DNA from: Candidatus Peregrinibacteria bacterium
GTDB taxonomy: Bacteria; Patescibacteriota; Gracilibacteria; UBA1369; LOWO2-01-FULL-3
Reading direction: 5' to 3'
DNA: 64,000 nt
Assembly: GCA_030688025.1 (NCBI GenBank)
Contig: JAUYJL010000008.1
Span: forward strand, 1 to 64,000
A model generated the notes under the pieces. It searched no databases, was not told where the DNA came from, and worked only from the letters and a program-made list of their open reading frames with translations. The position numbers and the translations under genes were made by a program. Of the stretch, positions 34,344-43,923 are shown piece by piece. Each line of letters opens with the position of its first letter. Position 1 is the first letter of the stretch.

Positions 34344-34839
34344 TAAGATCATTAATAAAAGCAGGCTGATGGATTATTCTTTACGGCTTGTCTCAAAGAG
34401 AAGACATACCGTCTCCGAAATTCGGAAAAAGTTATCCGCTCTTTGCGAAAATCATCCGGAAATTGAAGTTGGCATTATAGATGAGGTTATAAGCAGACTT
34501 CTTGAACTAAAGTATCTGGATGATAATGAGTTCGTAAAGGATTATGTCCTTAGTAGGATCCAATTTAAGCCGAGAGGGATTTCGCTTATAAAACAGGAAC
34601 TAAGGATAAAGGGCATAGACAAAAACATCATAGAAAGTGGATTTGAAGGGATGGACTATGATGAATCTAAAGCCTGCCTTGATCTTATTTCAAAGAAAAA
34701 CAGACTATGGAGCAAGCACCCTCTTCAAAAGCAAAAAGAGAAAGCTTTTCGGTTCCTTGCAAGTAAAGGCTTTTCAAAAGAAGCTATTTACACAACGTTA
34801 AAATCCTGTTATTCTAGCGATAGAGAACAGGATTATTAA
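34336..34839 (+). CDS. recX: RecA regulator RecX
   Basis: 167 residues with three helical repeats typical of RecX ([55 protein letters not shown]). The start at 34336 overlaps the recA stop (ATGACTAA). RecX caps or destabilises RecA filaments. The arrangement is the classic recA-recX operon. Confidence 0.88.
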   Translation: MTNKIINKSRLMDYSLRLVSKRRHTVSEIRKKLSALCENHPEIEVGIIDEVISRLLELKYLDDNEFVKDYVLSRIQFKPRGISLIKQELRIKGIDKNIIESGFEGMDYDESKACLDLISKKNRLWSKHPLQKQKEKAFRFLASKGFSKEAIYTTLKSCYSSDREQDY

Positions 34840-34879
34840 TTTATTCTGTTTGTTTTTGTATCCTTTAAAAAGAAATTAT

Positions 34880-36124
34880 ATGCAATCACAGTTTATTGCT
34901 GCGATAAATCAATTATGTGACGAGAAAAATATTCCCAGAGATAAAGTTCTTGAAACTATTAAAGCCGCTTTGCGTGCCGCTTTCAGGAAAGATTATGGCA
35001 ATAGAAATCAGGAAGTTGACGTTGATCTTGATGAAAATTCAGGACTTGCGACAGTTTTTCTTGTAAAAGAAGTCGTTAAAAAAGTTGAAGATGAGGATCT
35101 TCAAATGTCCGAACTTGAATCTAAGAAATACAGCAAAAAAGCCAAAGTAGGAGACAAGATTAAAATTGATGTAACTCCAACAAACTACGGAAGGATTGCT
35201 GCACAGGCCGCAAAACAAGTTATCATTCAAAAAATTCAGGATGCTGAAAGAGATGTTATGTATGATACATTTAAAGATCGTGAAAATGAGCTTTTGAATG
35301 CGCTAGTTCACCGTGTTGATGGAACAAATGTATACGTAAATTTGGACAATAAAACGACTACGAATTTGCCTTACGATCAACAAATCCCAGGGGAAAAATA
35401 TTATTCCGGACAAAGAATTAAGCTTTATTTGGACAAAGTTATCAAAACTACAAAAGGTCCACAGCTTATGATTTCACGAACTAATCCAAATCTTGTTCGA
35501 AAACTTCTCGAGCTTGAAATTCCGGAAATCAAATCAGCACTAGTAGAAATCAAATCCATCTCTCGTGAGCCTGGAATAAGATGTAAAGTTGCCGTAACTT
35601 CGAATGATGCAAAAATCGACCCGATTGGCTCATGCGTAGGACAAAAAGGTGTTCGTGTACAAAATATAATGGACGAACTTAATGGCGAGAGAATCGACAT
35701 TATTCAGTGGTCTTCAAACATGGAGGATTATATAAAAACAGCTTTGGCTCCTGCAAAAGTTACAGCTATCAAACTTTTCGATAAAGAACGCAGAGCAAAA
35801 GTTTTCGTACAACCGGATCAACGTCCTCTTGCAATCGGAAAACAAGGACAAAATGTTCGATTGGCTTCGATTCTTACAGGTTGGGAAATTGATATTCTTG
35901 ATATTTCCGATCTTTCTCCTGAAACAAAAGGCGAAGTTAAGATGATGATTGAGAACTTATCGGATCTTGGACTTGCTGACCCTATCGTCGAAGCTTTGTC
36001 TAAAGCAAATCTTACACTTGTAGAGCAAATAAAAGGGCTTAGCGCCAAAGATTTGATGGAAGTTGAGGGTATAGACGAACCTGGAGCGAAGCAGATCGTA
36101 GAGGCTCTTAAGAAGGTGGCGTAA
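34880..36124 (+). CDS. nusA: Transcription factor NusA
   Basis: 414 residues from MQSQFIAAINQLCDEKNIPR. The N-terminal RNA-polymerase-binding domain is followed by S1 (about 130-195), KH1 with GQKGVRVQNIMDELNGERID, KH2 with IGKQGQNVRLASILTGWEI, and a C-terminal helix-hairpin-helix region (LMEVEGIDEPGAKQIVEAL). It modulates pausing, termination and antitermination. Forty bases after recX, possibly in the same transcript. Confidence 0.96.
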   Translation: MQSQFIAAINQLCDEKNIPRDKVLETIKAALRAAFRKDYGNRNQEVDVDLDENSGLATVFLVKEVVKKVEDEDLQMSELESKKYSKKAKVGDKIKIDVTPTNYGRIAAQAAKQVIIQKIQDAERDVMYDTFKDRENELLNALVHRVDGTNVYVNLDNKTTTNLPYDQQIPGEKYYSGQRIKLYLDKVIKTTKGPQLMISRTNPNLVRKLLELEIPEIKSALVEIKSISREPGIRCKVAVTSNDAKIDPIGSCVGQKGVRVQNIMDELNGERIDIIQWSSNMEDYIKTALAPAKVTAIKLFDKERRAKVFVQPDQRPLAIGKQGQNVRLASILTGWEIDILDISDLSPETKGEVKMMIENLSDLGLADPIVEALSKANLTLVEQIKGLSAKDLMEVEGIDEPGAKQIVEALKKVA

Positions 36125-36152
36125 TTCCCTTCCTTTTCAACCTATTTTCTGC

Positions 36153-36182
36153 TATAATATTCAGATATAAACGAATCTGAAT
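36153..36182 (+). promoter_or_regulatory. -10 box and start-site dyad of the pilB-like gene
   Basis: TATAAT (36153-36158) is followed at once by ATTCAGAT-N8-ATCTGAAT (36159-36182), ending one base before the ATG. It is either an operator over the transcription start or an RNA hairpin that hides the ribosome site. No clear -35 is seen. Confidence 0.55.
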
Positions 36183-36183
36183 T

Positions 36184-37929
36184 ATGGCGGATACAAATAG
36201 CGCAAATATCGGTGATGGGGCGACGACGGATGAAAAATCTGTAACTACCGCTAAATCTGTAGAGAATCAGAACCTTAATATTGCGGGAACCAACCCTAAA
36301 CAAACTGATATGGGCTCTTCAGAGGGCACCGCTATGGATCAGGTTTCTCAGGTGAATAGAGAGTTTTTGGAGAAATCTATTTTGAAAGAGGCTAGGGTTA
36401 AAAATATGCCGTACATAGACATCGAGCGCACTCCGCTTAATCCGGATTTTATAAAAGTTTTGGATCTTGAGACTGCAAAAAAAGCAAAGATGATTCCATT
36501 TTTGAAGGCATCTAAAAATCTTAGAATTGCCGTTTCAAATCCGGACAATGAAGAAACAAAAAAAGTTCTGCAGAGTTTGAAAGATAGTGGATTTGAGGTT
36601 GATTTGAGCCTTGCGTCTGAGGTTGGGATCGAAGAAGCTTTCAAGCTTTATGATGCCACTCAAAAATACAAAAAGATTGAACTTGTAAAAAGTGTCGAGG
36701 AAAAATCTATTCAAACTTATGAAAAAGAAATTACTGCACTCAAAGATCTTCCGGTAAAACTTGCGACAATTCCTGCTGAAGAAGCTTTGAATTTGCTTGA
36801 TGTAGCGGCCTTAAAAACAAAAGCTTCGGATATACATTATGAACCTTCCGAGGTGGAAACAGTTGTGCGTTTTAGAATCGATGGAGTCTTGCATGTCGTT
36901 TTCAATTTGCCGACTGACACTTATCACAGAATTGCCAATCAAATAAAATTCAGGAGCGGAATGCAATTAAATATAAATGCAATTCCTCAAGATGGACGTT
37001 ATGTTTTCACCTTCAATGAAAGGAAAATCGCAGTTCGTGTCGCGTCAATTCCTACCCCTTACGGTGAATCATTTGTCTGCAGATACTTGCCTTCAGATAT
37101 AAAAGCTTTGACTCTCGATGAACTTGGATTTCAGGGACAAGCGCTTAAAACTTTGCAAGATTGTACTAAAATTTCACAAGGAATGGTGCTCGTAACCGGG
37201 CCTACCGGAAGCGGCAAAAGTACGACCTTGTACTCGATGCTAAACCTCATGAATTCGCCTGAGAAGAAAACTATTACACTGGAAGATCCGGTTGAGTATT
37301 ACATTCGCGGAGTTGTTCAAAGTCAGGTTAGTGAAAAAGCCGGATATAGTTTTGCGGATGGACTTAGATCTATTTTGAGAAATGATCCGAATATCGTAAT
37401 GCTCGGGGAAATTCGTGACGTTGAAACGGCTAAAACTGCGTCACAAGCGGCTTTGACCGGACACGTGTTGCTTTCCACTCTTCATACAAATAGCGCCCTT
37501 GAATCGATTCCTCGTCTTGTAAACATGGGGCTTGCTCCTTTCATGGTTGCGCCGGCTTTAAATACAGTTGTTGCACAAAGATTGGTACGTAAAGTTTGCC
37601 CTAAATGTTCAACTCTCGATGCTATAACAGAGAGCGAGAAAAAAGAATTTGATGATGAAAAAATGCCTGTTCCGGAAAAAGTTCCACATGCTCACGGATG
37701 TGATGAATGTAGTAGCACCGGATATCTTGGACGACTTGTAATAGCCGAGGCGATCACTATCGATGAGGAGATGAAAAATCTTATTTTGAAAGACGCTTCT
37801 TTGACGGAAATAGAAGCATTGGCCATCAAAAAAGGCATGATAAAAATGAAACAAGACGGGTTGAATAAAGTCGCGCAAGGGCTTACAACAATGGAGGAAG
37901 TGTTTAGGACTACGAATTTTTCAGGCTAG
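36184..37929 (+). CDS. pilB: Type IV pilus/type II secretion ATPase (PilB/GspE)
   Basis: 581 residues. An N-terminal MshEN-like region (about 60-180) precedes the ATPase core: GPTGSGKSTTLYSM (Walker A, about 340-353), the Asp box EDPVEY, Walker B LGEIRDVETA and the His box GHVLLSTLHTN. A tetracysteine zinc motif, CPKC...CDEC, lies about 475-520. It powers pilus extension. Other pilus genes are not in this window; in CPR cells type IV pili are thought to serve DNA uptake and host contact, and dprA nearby fits uptake. Confidence 0.94.
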   Translation: MADTNSANIGDGATTDEKSVTTAKSVENQNLNIAGTNPKQTDMGSSEGTAMDQVSQVNREFLEKSILKEARVKNMPYIDIERTPLNPDFIKVLDLETAKKAKMIPFLKASKNLRIAVSNPDNEETKKVLQSLKDSGFEVDLSLASEVGIEEAFKLYDATQKYKKIELVKSVEEKSIQTYEKEITALKDLPVKLATIPAEEALNLLDVAALKTKASDIHYEPSEVETVVRFRIDGVLHVVFNLPTDTYHRIANQIKFRSGMQLNINAIPQDGRYVFTFNERKIAVRVASIPTPYGESFVCRYLPSDIKALTLDELGFQGQALKTLQDCTKISQGMVLVTGPTGSGKSTTLYSMLNLMNSPEKKTITLEDPVEYYIRGVVQSQVSEKAGYSFADGLRSILRNDPNIVMLGEIRDVETAKTASQAALTGHVLLSTLHTNSALESIPRLVNMGLAPFMVAPALNTVVAQRLVRKVCPKCSTLDAITESEKKEFDDEKMPVPEKVPHAHGCDECSSTGYLGRLVIAEAITIDEEMKNLILKDASLTEIEALAIKKGMIKMKQDGLNKVAQGLTTMEEVFRTTNFSG

Positions 37930-38050
37930 AGAGTTATAAAAAATGAAGTAATACAGCGTCAACTACGTCGCTTCTTCTTCGCCGTACAAATGCACGACTC
38001 TGTCAGAAGCTCCTTGTTTCCTTGTATTGCTTCATTTTTTATAACTCTCT
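37928..38050. terminator. 28-bp stem hairpin between convergent genes
   Basis: 37928-37955 pairs with 38023-38050 over 28 positions with a single T-G wobble. The loop is 67 bases and contains a smaller stem (GCTTCT/AGAAGC). The arms include the pilB stop and the last codons and stop of the MFS gene. Probably a bidirectional terminator or an RNA stability element. Confidence 0.75.
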
Positions 38051-39223
38051 CAAACTAGATCTGAAATACAATCCCACCGCTCCGAGAATTATTGCGAAAA
38101 CTAGGAATATAAATTTGAATGGAAGTACTAACAAAATCAGCGCTCCTATTATTGGTGTAACAAATGAGGATAATATCGTTGCGGTTGAATATATACCGAA
38201 CAAATCTTCTTCTTGTTCTTTTGAAGTGTTTTTGAGGAAATAATATTCCGGTATAGGTTCAATAAATGCCGCACCTATGCTTGCGAGTATTATTATTATG
38301 AAATTCAAAATCGGGAATGGGCTTAGGAATGTCAAAAGTAGAGCGCTGGCTATTATAAAAAATCCTAATGAAACAGGGATTCTTATTCCTTTTTGGTCTG
38401 CATATTTCCCGATTTTTTCCTCTAAAAGAATGAATGGAATTATTCCGAGCGACATGATAATTCCCGTTACCGTGCTTAAGTATCCGGATGCAATTACGTA
38501 GAGAGGAAGGTAGATCCTTTTTACTATGAACCAAGCCATAAGTGAGAAACTTATGAAGTAGGCTTTTACTCTATTTTTGTCGCTAAAATAATTTTTTACG
38601 TTTTCAAAAAGTTTTACAGTTGAGGTTCTTTTCATGTTTATAATCGCCATGGATTCTTTGATTACGTGGTGATTATAAAAATATACAAATCCGCTAAGGA
38701 TCGTGCCCGCCGCCAAAATAAAGACTATTTCGTAGCCAAATTGGCTCGCTAAAAATCCTCCGATAAGATGTCCGATCAGGTATCCTATGTTTTGAAATTT
38801 GAAATATCTCCCCTCTTCTTCTCCGAAATCTTTACTGCTCGAGAAATCTCTTACGAAAAGCGAAAGAGTGATGATGGCGAAAAGTTCAAACCATGATTTT
38901 ATTGTTGTCAGAATCGAAAGTTCCGTGATTCTTACAACAAAAATCAATATAAAATAAATTACAGCCAAACTTATAAAACTCAATTTTAGGATTAATGTTC
39001 TTTGGAATTTCCTAAAAACTATCGTGCTGCAAAGCGCTGCGATTAAAGTCATAAGCGCCATTGCCGAGAAGAAAAGACTCACTGCGGAATCAGTGTGTAC
39101 AACTGTTTTTACGAAGTTTGGGAATATTGGAACGATAAGGCTTGCCGAGAAACCTATCAGCATAGCCAGCCATGAGAATATTTTTCCGTCTTTGCTTTTA
39201 TGCGGGGTTCTGATTTTGTACAT
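38039..39223 (-). CDS. MFS transporter
   Basis: About 394 residues from the ATG at 39223, ten bases after the dprA stop; an earlier ATG at 39262 would overlap dprA. There are about twelve hydrophobic segments in two halves, for example WLAMLIGFSASLIVPIFPNF and LSIGIIPFILL-like helices, with a charged central loop (KRTSTVKLFENVKNYFSDKN). A loop Asp-Gln-Lys-Gly motif (YADQKGIR) is typical of MFS. The substrate is unknown; efflux is likely. Confidence 0.82.
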   Translation of the reverse strand: MYKIRTPHKSKDGKIFSWLAMLIGFSASLIVPIFPNFVKTVVHTDSAVSLFFSAMALMTLIAALCSTIVFRKFQRTLILKLSFISLAVIYFILIFVVRITELSILTTIKSWFELFAIITLSLFVRDFSSSKDFGEEEGRYFKFQNIGYLIGHLIGGFLASQFGYEIVFILAAGTILSGFVYFYNHHVIKESMAIINMKRTSTVKLFENVKNYFSDKNRVKAYFISFSLMAWFIVKRIYLPLYVIASGYLSTVTGIIMSLGIIPFILLEEKIGKYADQKGIRIPVSLGFFIIASALLLTFLSPFPILNFIIIILASIGAAFIEPIPEYYFLKNTSKEQEEDLFGIYSTATILSSFVTPIIGALILLVLPFKFIFLVFAIILGAVGLYFRSSLREL

Positions 39224-39233
39224 GGCTTGAATA

Positions 39234-40130
39234 TTAACACTTACGTATATATTTGCCAGCATTATTAATCACAAAATTTTTTATTTCAAGTAAAGATAAA
39301 ATTGTCAGGATTTTCTGAGTCTCCAGTTTTGATTTATCTTTTATTTTTTCGAGTGATGTTTCACGTTTTATTTGCATGCAAAGTAAAATTTCTTTTTCTT
39401 CCGCGGAAATGTCGTATGCGATTTTCGGCTTGGCTATGGGTATTTGTGGTGCTTGAGAATTTTCGATGTCTAGTTTTAATTTTGGTTGTAGCTGAAGTTG
39501 TTCGATGATTTCTTGTCCCGATAAAACCGGATATGCTCCACATTTTTGCAAAAGTCTTAAGGCTCCGATTCCTTGAAATCTATCGACATCTTGTGGCACG
39601 ACAAATATGTCTCTGTTTTGTTCAAGTGCGAGACGAGCTGTGATAAGTGCCCCTGATTTTTCCGGAGCCTCCACGACTAAAGTCGCTATAGAAAGCCCTG
39701 AAATGATCCTGTTTCTTTGTGGAAAGGTGTATTTTGACGGTCTTGAATTTTCTTCATATTCGGAAATAAGAAGTCCTTTTTCAGAAATTTCCTGCGCTAA
39801 ATTTTTATTTTCCGGTGGATAAACGTCGACAAGTCCGCTTGGCAAAACTGCAACTGTTTTTAAATTATTTTTTATCGCTGATTTGTGCGCAATCGTGTCG
39901 ATGCCTTTTGCAAGCCCTGAAACGATGGTCACCTCATAGTGAGATAATTCTTCTACAATCTTTTCCGTCATCATTTTTCCATACTCTGTGCATCTTCTTG
40001 TCCCGACGACCGCGATGCAAGTTCTGTCTAAAATGCCTAGATCCCCTTGGTAAAAAAGTTGTTGAGGCGGGGCGTGAATTTCCTTTAGTAGTTGCGGATA
40101 ATTTTTGTCCGTTGGGTGTAGTATTTGCAT
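39234..40130 (-). CDS. dprA: DNA processing protein DprA/Smf
   Basis: 298 residues. The Rossmann-like core has VVGTRRCTEYGKMM, IVSGLAKGIDTIAHKSA and FPQRNRIISGLS, then VVEAPEKSGALITA, all hallmarks of DprA. A C-terminal winged-helix follows. DprA loads RecA on incoming single-stranded DNA. The ATG directly follows the T-run of the purM terminator (40131-40158), leaving no room for a ribosome site outside the hairpin. Confidence 0.95.
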   Translation of the reverse strand: MQILHPTDKNYPQLLKEIHAPPQQLFYQGDLGILDRTCIAVVGTRRCTEYGKMMTEKIVEELSHYEVTIVSGLAKGIDTIAHKSAIKNNLKTVAVLPSGLVDVYPPENKNLAQEISEKGLLISEYEENSRPSKYTFPQRNRIISGLSIATLVVEAPEKSGALITARLALEQNRDIFVVPQDVDRFQGIGALRLLQKCGAYPVLSGQEIIEQLQLQPKLKLDIENSQAPQIPIAKPKIAYDISAEEKEILLCMQIKRETSLEKIKDKSKLETQKILTILSLLEIKNFVINNAGKYIRKC

Positions 40131-40158
40131 AAAAAAAGGTTAGATATGCTCTAACCTT
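40131..40158 (-). terminator. purM terminator abutting the dprA start
   Basis: On the minus strand AAGGTTAG pairs with CTAACCTT around a 7-base loop, followed by a T-run that runs straight into the dprA ATG. Confidence 0.85.
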
Positions 40159-40200
40159 AAACTATTGATATTAAATTTTCTTAAAATCTTTCTAAATTTT

Positions 40201-41238
40201 TTATAAACCTTTTATCGTAATTTTTCCGCCTTCAACTATTTCTCCAACAACTTGCATCTTGATATTATGTCTTGCGCAAGCCTCCGTGATCACATCAACG
40301 TCGTTTGAGACGAGCAACATTCCGACCCCCATGTTCCATGTTCTATATGCATCCTCTTTTGGAATATTTCCGATTTCCATAAGTTTTAACATTTGTTCGT
40401 GTGGCACAGGCAAATTATCGAGGTTTGCACCAAGTCCTGTTTTCTTCAATACTCTGCCGAAATTCCCGGCTATTCCTCCTCCCGTGATGTGGGCTATTCC
40501 TTTTAGTTCCGCTTTTGGTTGTTCTTTATATCTTCCGTGCAAGTCCATTATCAGACTTGTGAAAATCACTGATGGAATAAGAACCACTTCTCCCCAAGTT
40601 CGCGTGTCATCATATTTTTCATGAACCCAATCAGCTCCGAATTTTTGTTTCAAAACGTGTCTAACAAGTGAAAGTCCATTAGCCCTGAAACCGTTACATT
40701 GAAGCGCTATAACCTTGTCTCCCGGTTTGATATTTTTGCCTGTGATTACTTTGTTTTTTTCGACTACTCCAACCGCTGTCGCGTTCCAAATGTAGCCATT
40801 TAAAACGTCTCCAAGTTCTGCAATTTCTCCTCCCGGAACTATTACCTTATGTTCAATTGCGGCTTTCTTGAGCCCTTCCATCATTGCTGTTATTTTTTTC
40901 TCATCAACGCGATTTGCATCGATTGTGTTTGAAACTGAAATTGTTTCTGCACCTACGCAAGACGCATCATCCGCTACCATAGCCACTAAATCGTATCCAA
41001 TCGTGTCATATTTCCCCATCAATTCGGCGACTTCCATTTTTGTTCCGATCCCATCGTCGTTTTGTACAAGCAGATAATCGCCCATGTCCATTGCGCCTGT
41101 GAAACCACCTTCTTCGATTACAGGTTCGCCGATCATGCCTTTCCTCCCAGGGAAAGTTGCTTTTGCTGCGGCGTATGCGATTGCCGAACATTTATCTCCC
41201 AAGTCGATGTCGACTCCAGATTCTTTATAAGTTGCCAT
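40201..41238 (-). CDS. purM: Phosphoribosylformylglycinamidine cyclo-ligase
   Basis: 345 residues of the PurM/AIR synthetase fold: GGFTGAMDMGDYLLVQNDDG, IGTKMEVAELMGKYDTIGYD, VAMVADDASCVGAE, then HITGGGIAGNFGRVLKKTG. It catalyses ATP-dependent ring closure in purine synthesis. No other purine gene is nearby, which is odd because small CPR genomes usually lack the pathway. It could also be a PurM-like paralogue with another substrate. Confidence 0.88.
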   Translation of the reverse strand: MATYKESGVDIDLGDKCSAIAYAAAKATFPGRKGMIGEPVIEEGGFTGAMDMGDYLLVQNDDGIGTKMEVAELMGKYDTIGYDLVAMVADDASCVGAETISVSNTIDANRVDEKKITAMMEGLKKAAIEHKVIVPGGEIAELGDVLNGYIWNATAVGVVEKNKVITGKNIKPGDKVIALQCNGFRANGLSLVRHVLKQKFGADWVHEKYDDTRTWGEVVLIPSVIFTSLIMDLHGRYKEQPKAELKGIAHITGGGIAGNFGRVLKKTGLGANLDNLPVPHEQMLKLMEIGNIPKEDAYRTWNMGVGMLLVSNDVDVITEACARHNIKMQVVGEIVEGGKITIKGL

Positions 41239-41251
41239 ATATTTAGATAAG

Positions 41252-41908
41252 TTATTTGTCGCTGATAATTTTTCCTTCTTTAAGTGTAATCACTCTTTTT
41301 TTGACGCGAGTTATAACGTCTTTATTGTGAGTTGAAAGTAAAATTGTCGTTCCTGATTTATTTATTTTTAATAAAAGTTCCGCCAATGCGAGGGCATTTT
41401 CCGGATCCAGATTTCCTGTTGGCTCGTCGGCAATTAGCAGTTGTGGCGCATGTACAAGCGCTCTAGCAATTGCAACTCTTTGTTTTTCTCCTCCTGAAAT
41501 TTCGCGAGGAAAACTATTTCTCAATTCCTCAAGTCCTGTAAGTTTCAAAACTTCCGTAACTCTTTTTTGCACAAAATCTTTTGGATATCCTGAAACCTCC
41601 AATGAGAATGCGACATTTTCGAAAACTGTTTTTTGTGCGAGAAGTTTGTAGTCCTGAAATACAATTCCGATTTTCCTTCTGTAGGACTGAAGCTTTTCTC
41701 CTTTCAATTTGTTTACCTCGAAATTATCCATAAATATATTTCCTGCGTTTATCTTTTCTGCACCAATAATCGCATGAATAAGCGTCGTTTTGCCTGCGCC
41801 AGAATGTCCCGTAATACAAACAAATTCACCTCCGTCTACATTGAAAGATACAGAGTCTAAAACTTTCTTATTCCCGAATTTTTTTGTGACGCGGTCTATG
41901 AAAATCAT
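41252..41908 (-). CDS. FtsE/LolD-like ABC transporter ATPase
   Basis: 218 residues. Walker A GHSGAGKTT, Q-loop VFQDYKLL, ABC signature ISGGEKQRVAIARAL, Walker B LLIADEPTGNLD, H-loop LLSTHNKD. The opening MIFIDRVTKKFGNKKVLDSV and the small size match FtsE. An FtsX partner is not adjacent; the next gene downstream is purM, 13 bases away. FtsEX activates cell-wall hydrolases at division. Other LolD/MacB-type exporters remain possible. Confidence 0.85.
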   Translation of the reverse strand: MIFIDRVTKKFGNKKVLDSVSFNVDGGEFVCITGHSGAGKTTLIHAIIGAEKINAGNIFMDNFEVNKLKGEKLQSYRRKIGIVFQDYKLLAQKTVFENVAFSLEVSGYPKDFVQKRVTEVLKLTGLEELRNSFPREISGGEKQRVAIARALVHAPQLLIADEPTGNLDPENALALAELLLKINKSGTTILLSTHNKDVITRVKKRVITLKEGKIISDK

Positions 41909-41960
41909 GGTTGTATTGTATCAAATAAAATTGTAATGCAAAAGGGTAGGATGCATTTTC

Positions 41961-42380
41961 CTATGTATTCTTTTTGAAACTTGGCCAAATTTCATGGTTT
42001 AAGTCGAACCAAACTATGAAAAATGTGTTATCTGCGTAACCTCCAAAAACTCTGGCTTTTTGTTGATTTATTCCCAGCAATGAAAATTGGAAGTTTGGGA
42101 TTTCGGTAATTCTACCTTTTGGAAATCCTTCTTCCCTGCATTGCGTCCAGTCTATCTCATGCAAACGATATGTTACTCTGTCACGTTGCAATTCTTGAAA
42201 TGTTTTTTCACATATTTCTTTTAGTCTTTTTAATGCCATTGCTGTCTCTTCTTCCGACCACTGCGACAAGCAATATTTGTTGCAATTTGTATCGTAAAAT
42301 TCAAAACTAAATTTTAGATTTGTAGCTGGAAGTTTTGTTTCCGGTATGTTGAATTTATTCTCTTTTCCCATACTCTTCAA
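41961..42380 (-). CDS. Predicted toxin partner of a Panacea-type antitoxin
   Basis: 139 residues, overlapping the end of the DUF4065 gene by 26 bases (in-frame ATG at 42371 also possible). No family is recognised with certainty. The C-terminus (KARVFGGYADNTFFIVWFDL, then NHEIWP) has the look of small RelE-like or uncharacterised toxins. Role inferred only from the tight coupling to the upstream gene. Confidence 0.55.
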   Translation of the reverse strand: MKSMGKENKFNIPETKLPATNLKFSFEFYDTNCNKYCLSQWSEEETAMALKRLKEICEKTFQELQRDRVTYRLHEIDWTQCREEGFPKGRITEIPNFQFSLLGINQQKARVFGGYADNTFFIVWFDLNHEIWPSFKKNT

Positions 42381-42888
42381 TTATATCTTCGTCTGATATT
42401 TCAGTTGTGCTATGTGCCGTTGGAGAGAGTTCTTGCCTTGCTCTTTTCCATGGTTTTTCGTTGTGCGTCATTGTAACCAATTCAAAAGCATTTCTTACGA
42501 TATATTGATCGTATACTTTGTCTATTATATCTAATGTCCCTTCAGGAAAATTTTTTTTTAATTCTTCTAAATCATTCTCATCTCCTAGTTCTATAAATGA
42601 TGGATCTATCCCTCTACCTTCAAATTTTTTCAATTTTTTGTATAAACTTGGGAGTACCGGACCACGTGGCCACGCTTGAAATTTTTCATCAAAAATATGA
42701 TTATTTTTTCTAACTAAAACCCATACGTAAGCATAATAAAGAAGTTTTTGCATTTTTAATGGAGTAATCGTCTCTCCGTCAAAATTTGCACGATACAAAA
42801 AATATCTTGCTATATTTATGGCCATGTTTTCGTCAACTTTGTTTGCCATATCAGTTTCTTTATTTACTACGATATAAAAATAGCCCAT
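42355..42888 (-). CDS. Panacea-domain (DUF4065, SocA-like) antitoxin
   Basis: 177 residues. ARYFLYRANFDGETITPLKM then QKLLYYAYVWVLV and EKFQAWPRGPVLPSLYKKLK are the hallmark Panacea/DUF4065 strands and helices. This domain neutralises many unrelated toxins. The start at 42888 has AAGGA five bases upstream; an in-frame ATG at 42849 has a poorer site. Confidence 0.85.
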   Translation of the reverse strand: MGYFYIVVNKETDMANKVDENMAINIARYFLYRANFDGETITPLKMQKLLYYAYVWVLVRKNNHIFDEKFQAWPRGPVLPSLYKKLKKFEGRGIDPSFIELGDENDLEELKKNFPEGTLDIIDKVYDQYIVRNAFELVTMTHNEKPWKRARQELSPTAHSTTEISDEDIIEEYGKRE

Positions 42889-43017
42889 GTTTATCCTTAG
42901 TTCAAGAGGTTTGGAAAATTATCTTTTTATAATTTTTTAATGAAAATTTTAAATTATTTTTTTTCGTTAGAGTCACTATCATCGAGGTTATTATTGAAAG
43001 TGGAATCACATGGTTAT

Positions 43018-43923
43018 CTATTTGTGAAACCTTTCGTGTATCTCCCTCAGTTTTTTGTTGGTGACGTGGGTGTAGACTTGGGTGGTGGTGATTGAGCTGT
43101 GGCCGAGCATTTCTTGGACGGAGCGGATGTCGGCGCCGTTTATTAGTAACTCTGTTGCGTAGCTGTGGCGGAATGTGTGAGGTGTGATCTTCTTTATTAA
43201 TCCGGCTTTTAGTGCGTATTTTCGAACCATTTTTTCTATACTTACCGCGGTGAGTCTGTGTTTTTCTTCTTCCAAAATATCGCTTACTTTCAAGTTATTT
43301 ACGAATAATGGTTTAAAATTGTCGTTTCGGGTTTTGAGATAATTTTCCAATGCATCAACTGCGTTTTTTGAAAGGAAAACGATTCTTGGTTTTTTGCCTT
43401 TTCCTCGAACCATGAATTCTCTTCTTTTCAAATCCACCTGATCACGATTTAAGTTTTTTAATTCACTGACACGAAGACCCGTAGAATAAAGCGTTTCCAA
43501 AATCGCAGTATCACGAATACCTAAAACTTTTGATTTATCTACAGCGTTAAAAACACTTTCCAATTCTTCGCGACTCATCACTTCTACAGTGCGTTCCGGG
43601 ATTTTTGAAAGTTCGATTTTTTCCGGAGCGAGAGTTTCGATGTCCTGTTTTATCAAATATTTTAAAAACGCGCGAAGGGCTATTACATGATAGTTTTGAG
43701 TCTTTGACGAAAGTGTGTTTCCTTTGTCGTCCTCCAGTCGATTCAAATAAAGTCGATACTTATTTATGTCTTCTAAAGTGATTTTTTCAGGCGCAATATC
43801 TTTGTCCAAAAATTCCAGAAATCTTTTTAAATAGTGGGCATAGTTTTCCAAAGTTTTTTTGGATTTGTTTTTCGTAATTTCAAGATATTCTAAAAATTTC
43901 TGTAAGTGTTCGGAAAATTTCAT
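43018..43923 (-). CDS. Tyrosine recombinase, XerC/XerD type
   Basis: 301 residues. The N-terminal SAM-like core-binding domain (KTLENYAHYLKRFLEFL) is followed by the catalytic domain with Arg in STGLRVSEL, HTFRHSYATELL, LGHSSITTTQVY and the nucleophile Tyr in VYTHV. It probably resolves chromosome dimers, and might also act on the tRNA-end repeats in this window (speculative). Its ATG directly follows a terminator T-run. Confidence 0.92.
   Translation of the reverse strand: MKFSEHLQKFLEYLEITKNKSKKTLENYAHYLKRFLEFLDKDIAPEKITLEDINKYRLYLNRLEDDKGNTLSSKTQNYHVIALRAFLKYLIKQDIETLAPEKIELSKIPERTVEVMSREELESVFNAVDKSKVLGIRDTAILETLYSTGLRVSELKNLNRDQVDLKRREFMVRGKGKKPRIVFLSKNAVDALENYLKTRNDNFKPLFVNNLKVSDILEEEKHRLTAVSIEKMVRKYALKAGLIKKITPHTFRHSYATELLINGADIRSVQEMLGHSSITTTQVYTHVTNKKLREIHERFHK

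Noticed and set aside
41909..41960. Terminator hairpin AATGCA/TGCATT between the ftsE-like gene and the Panacea toxin
   Set aside because: Only six pairs with a long loop and a poor T-tract; too weak to call.
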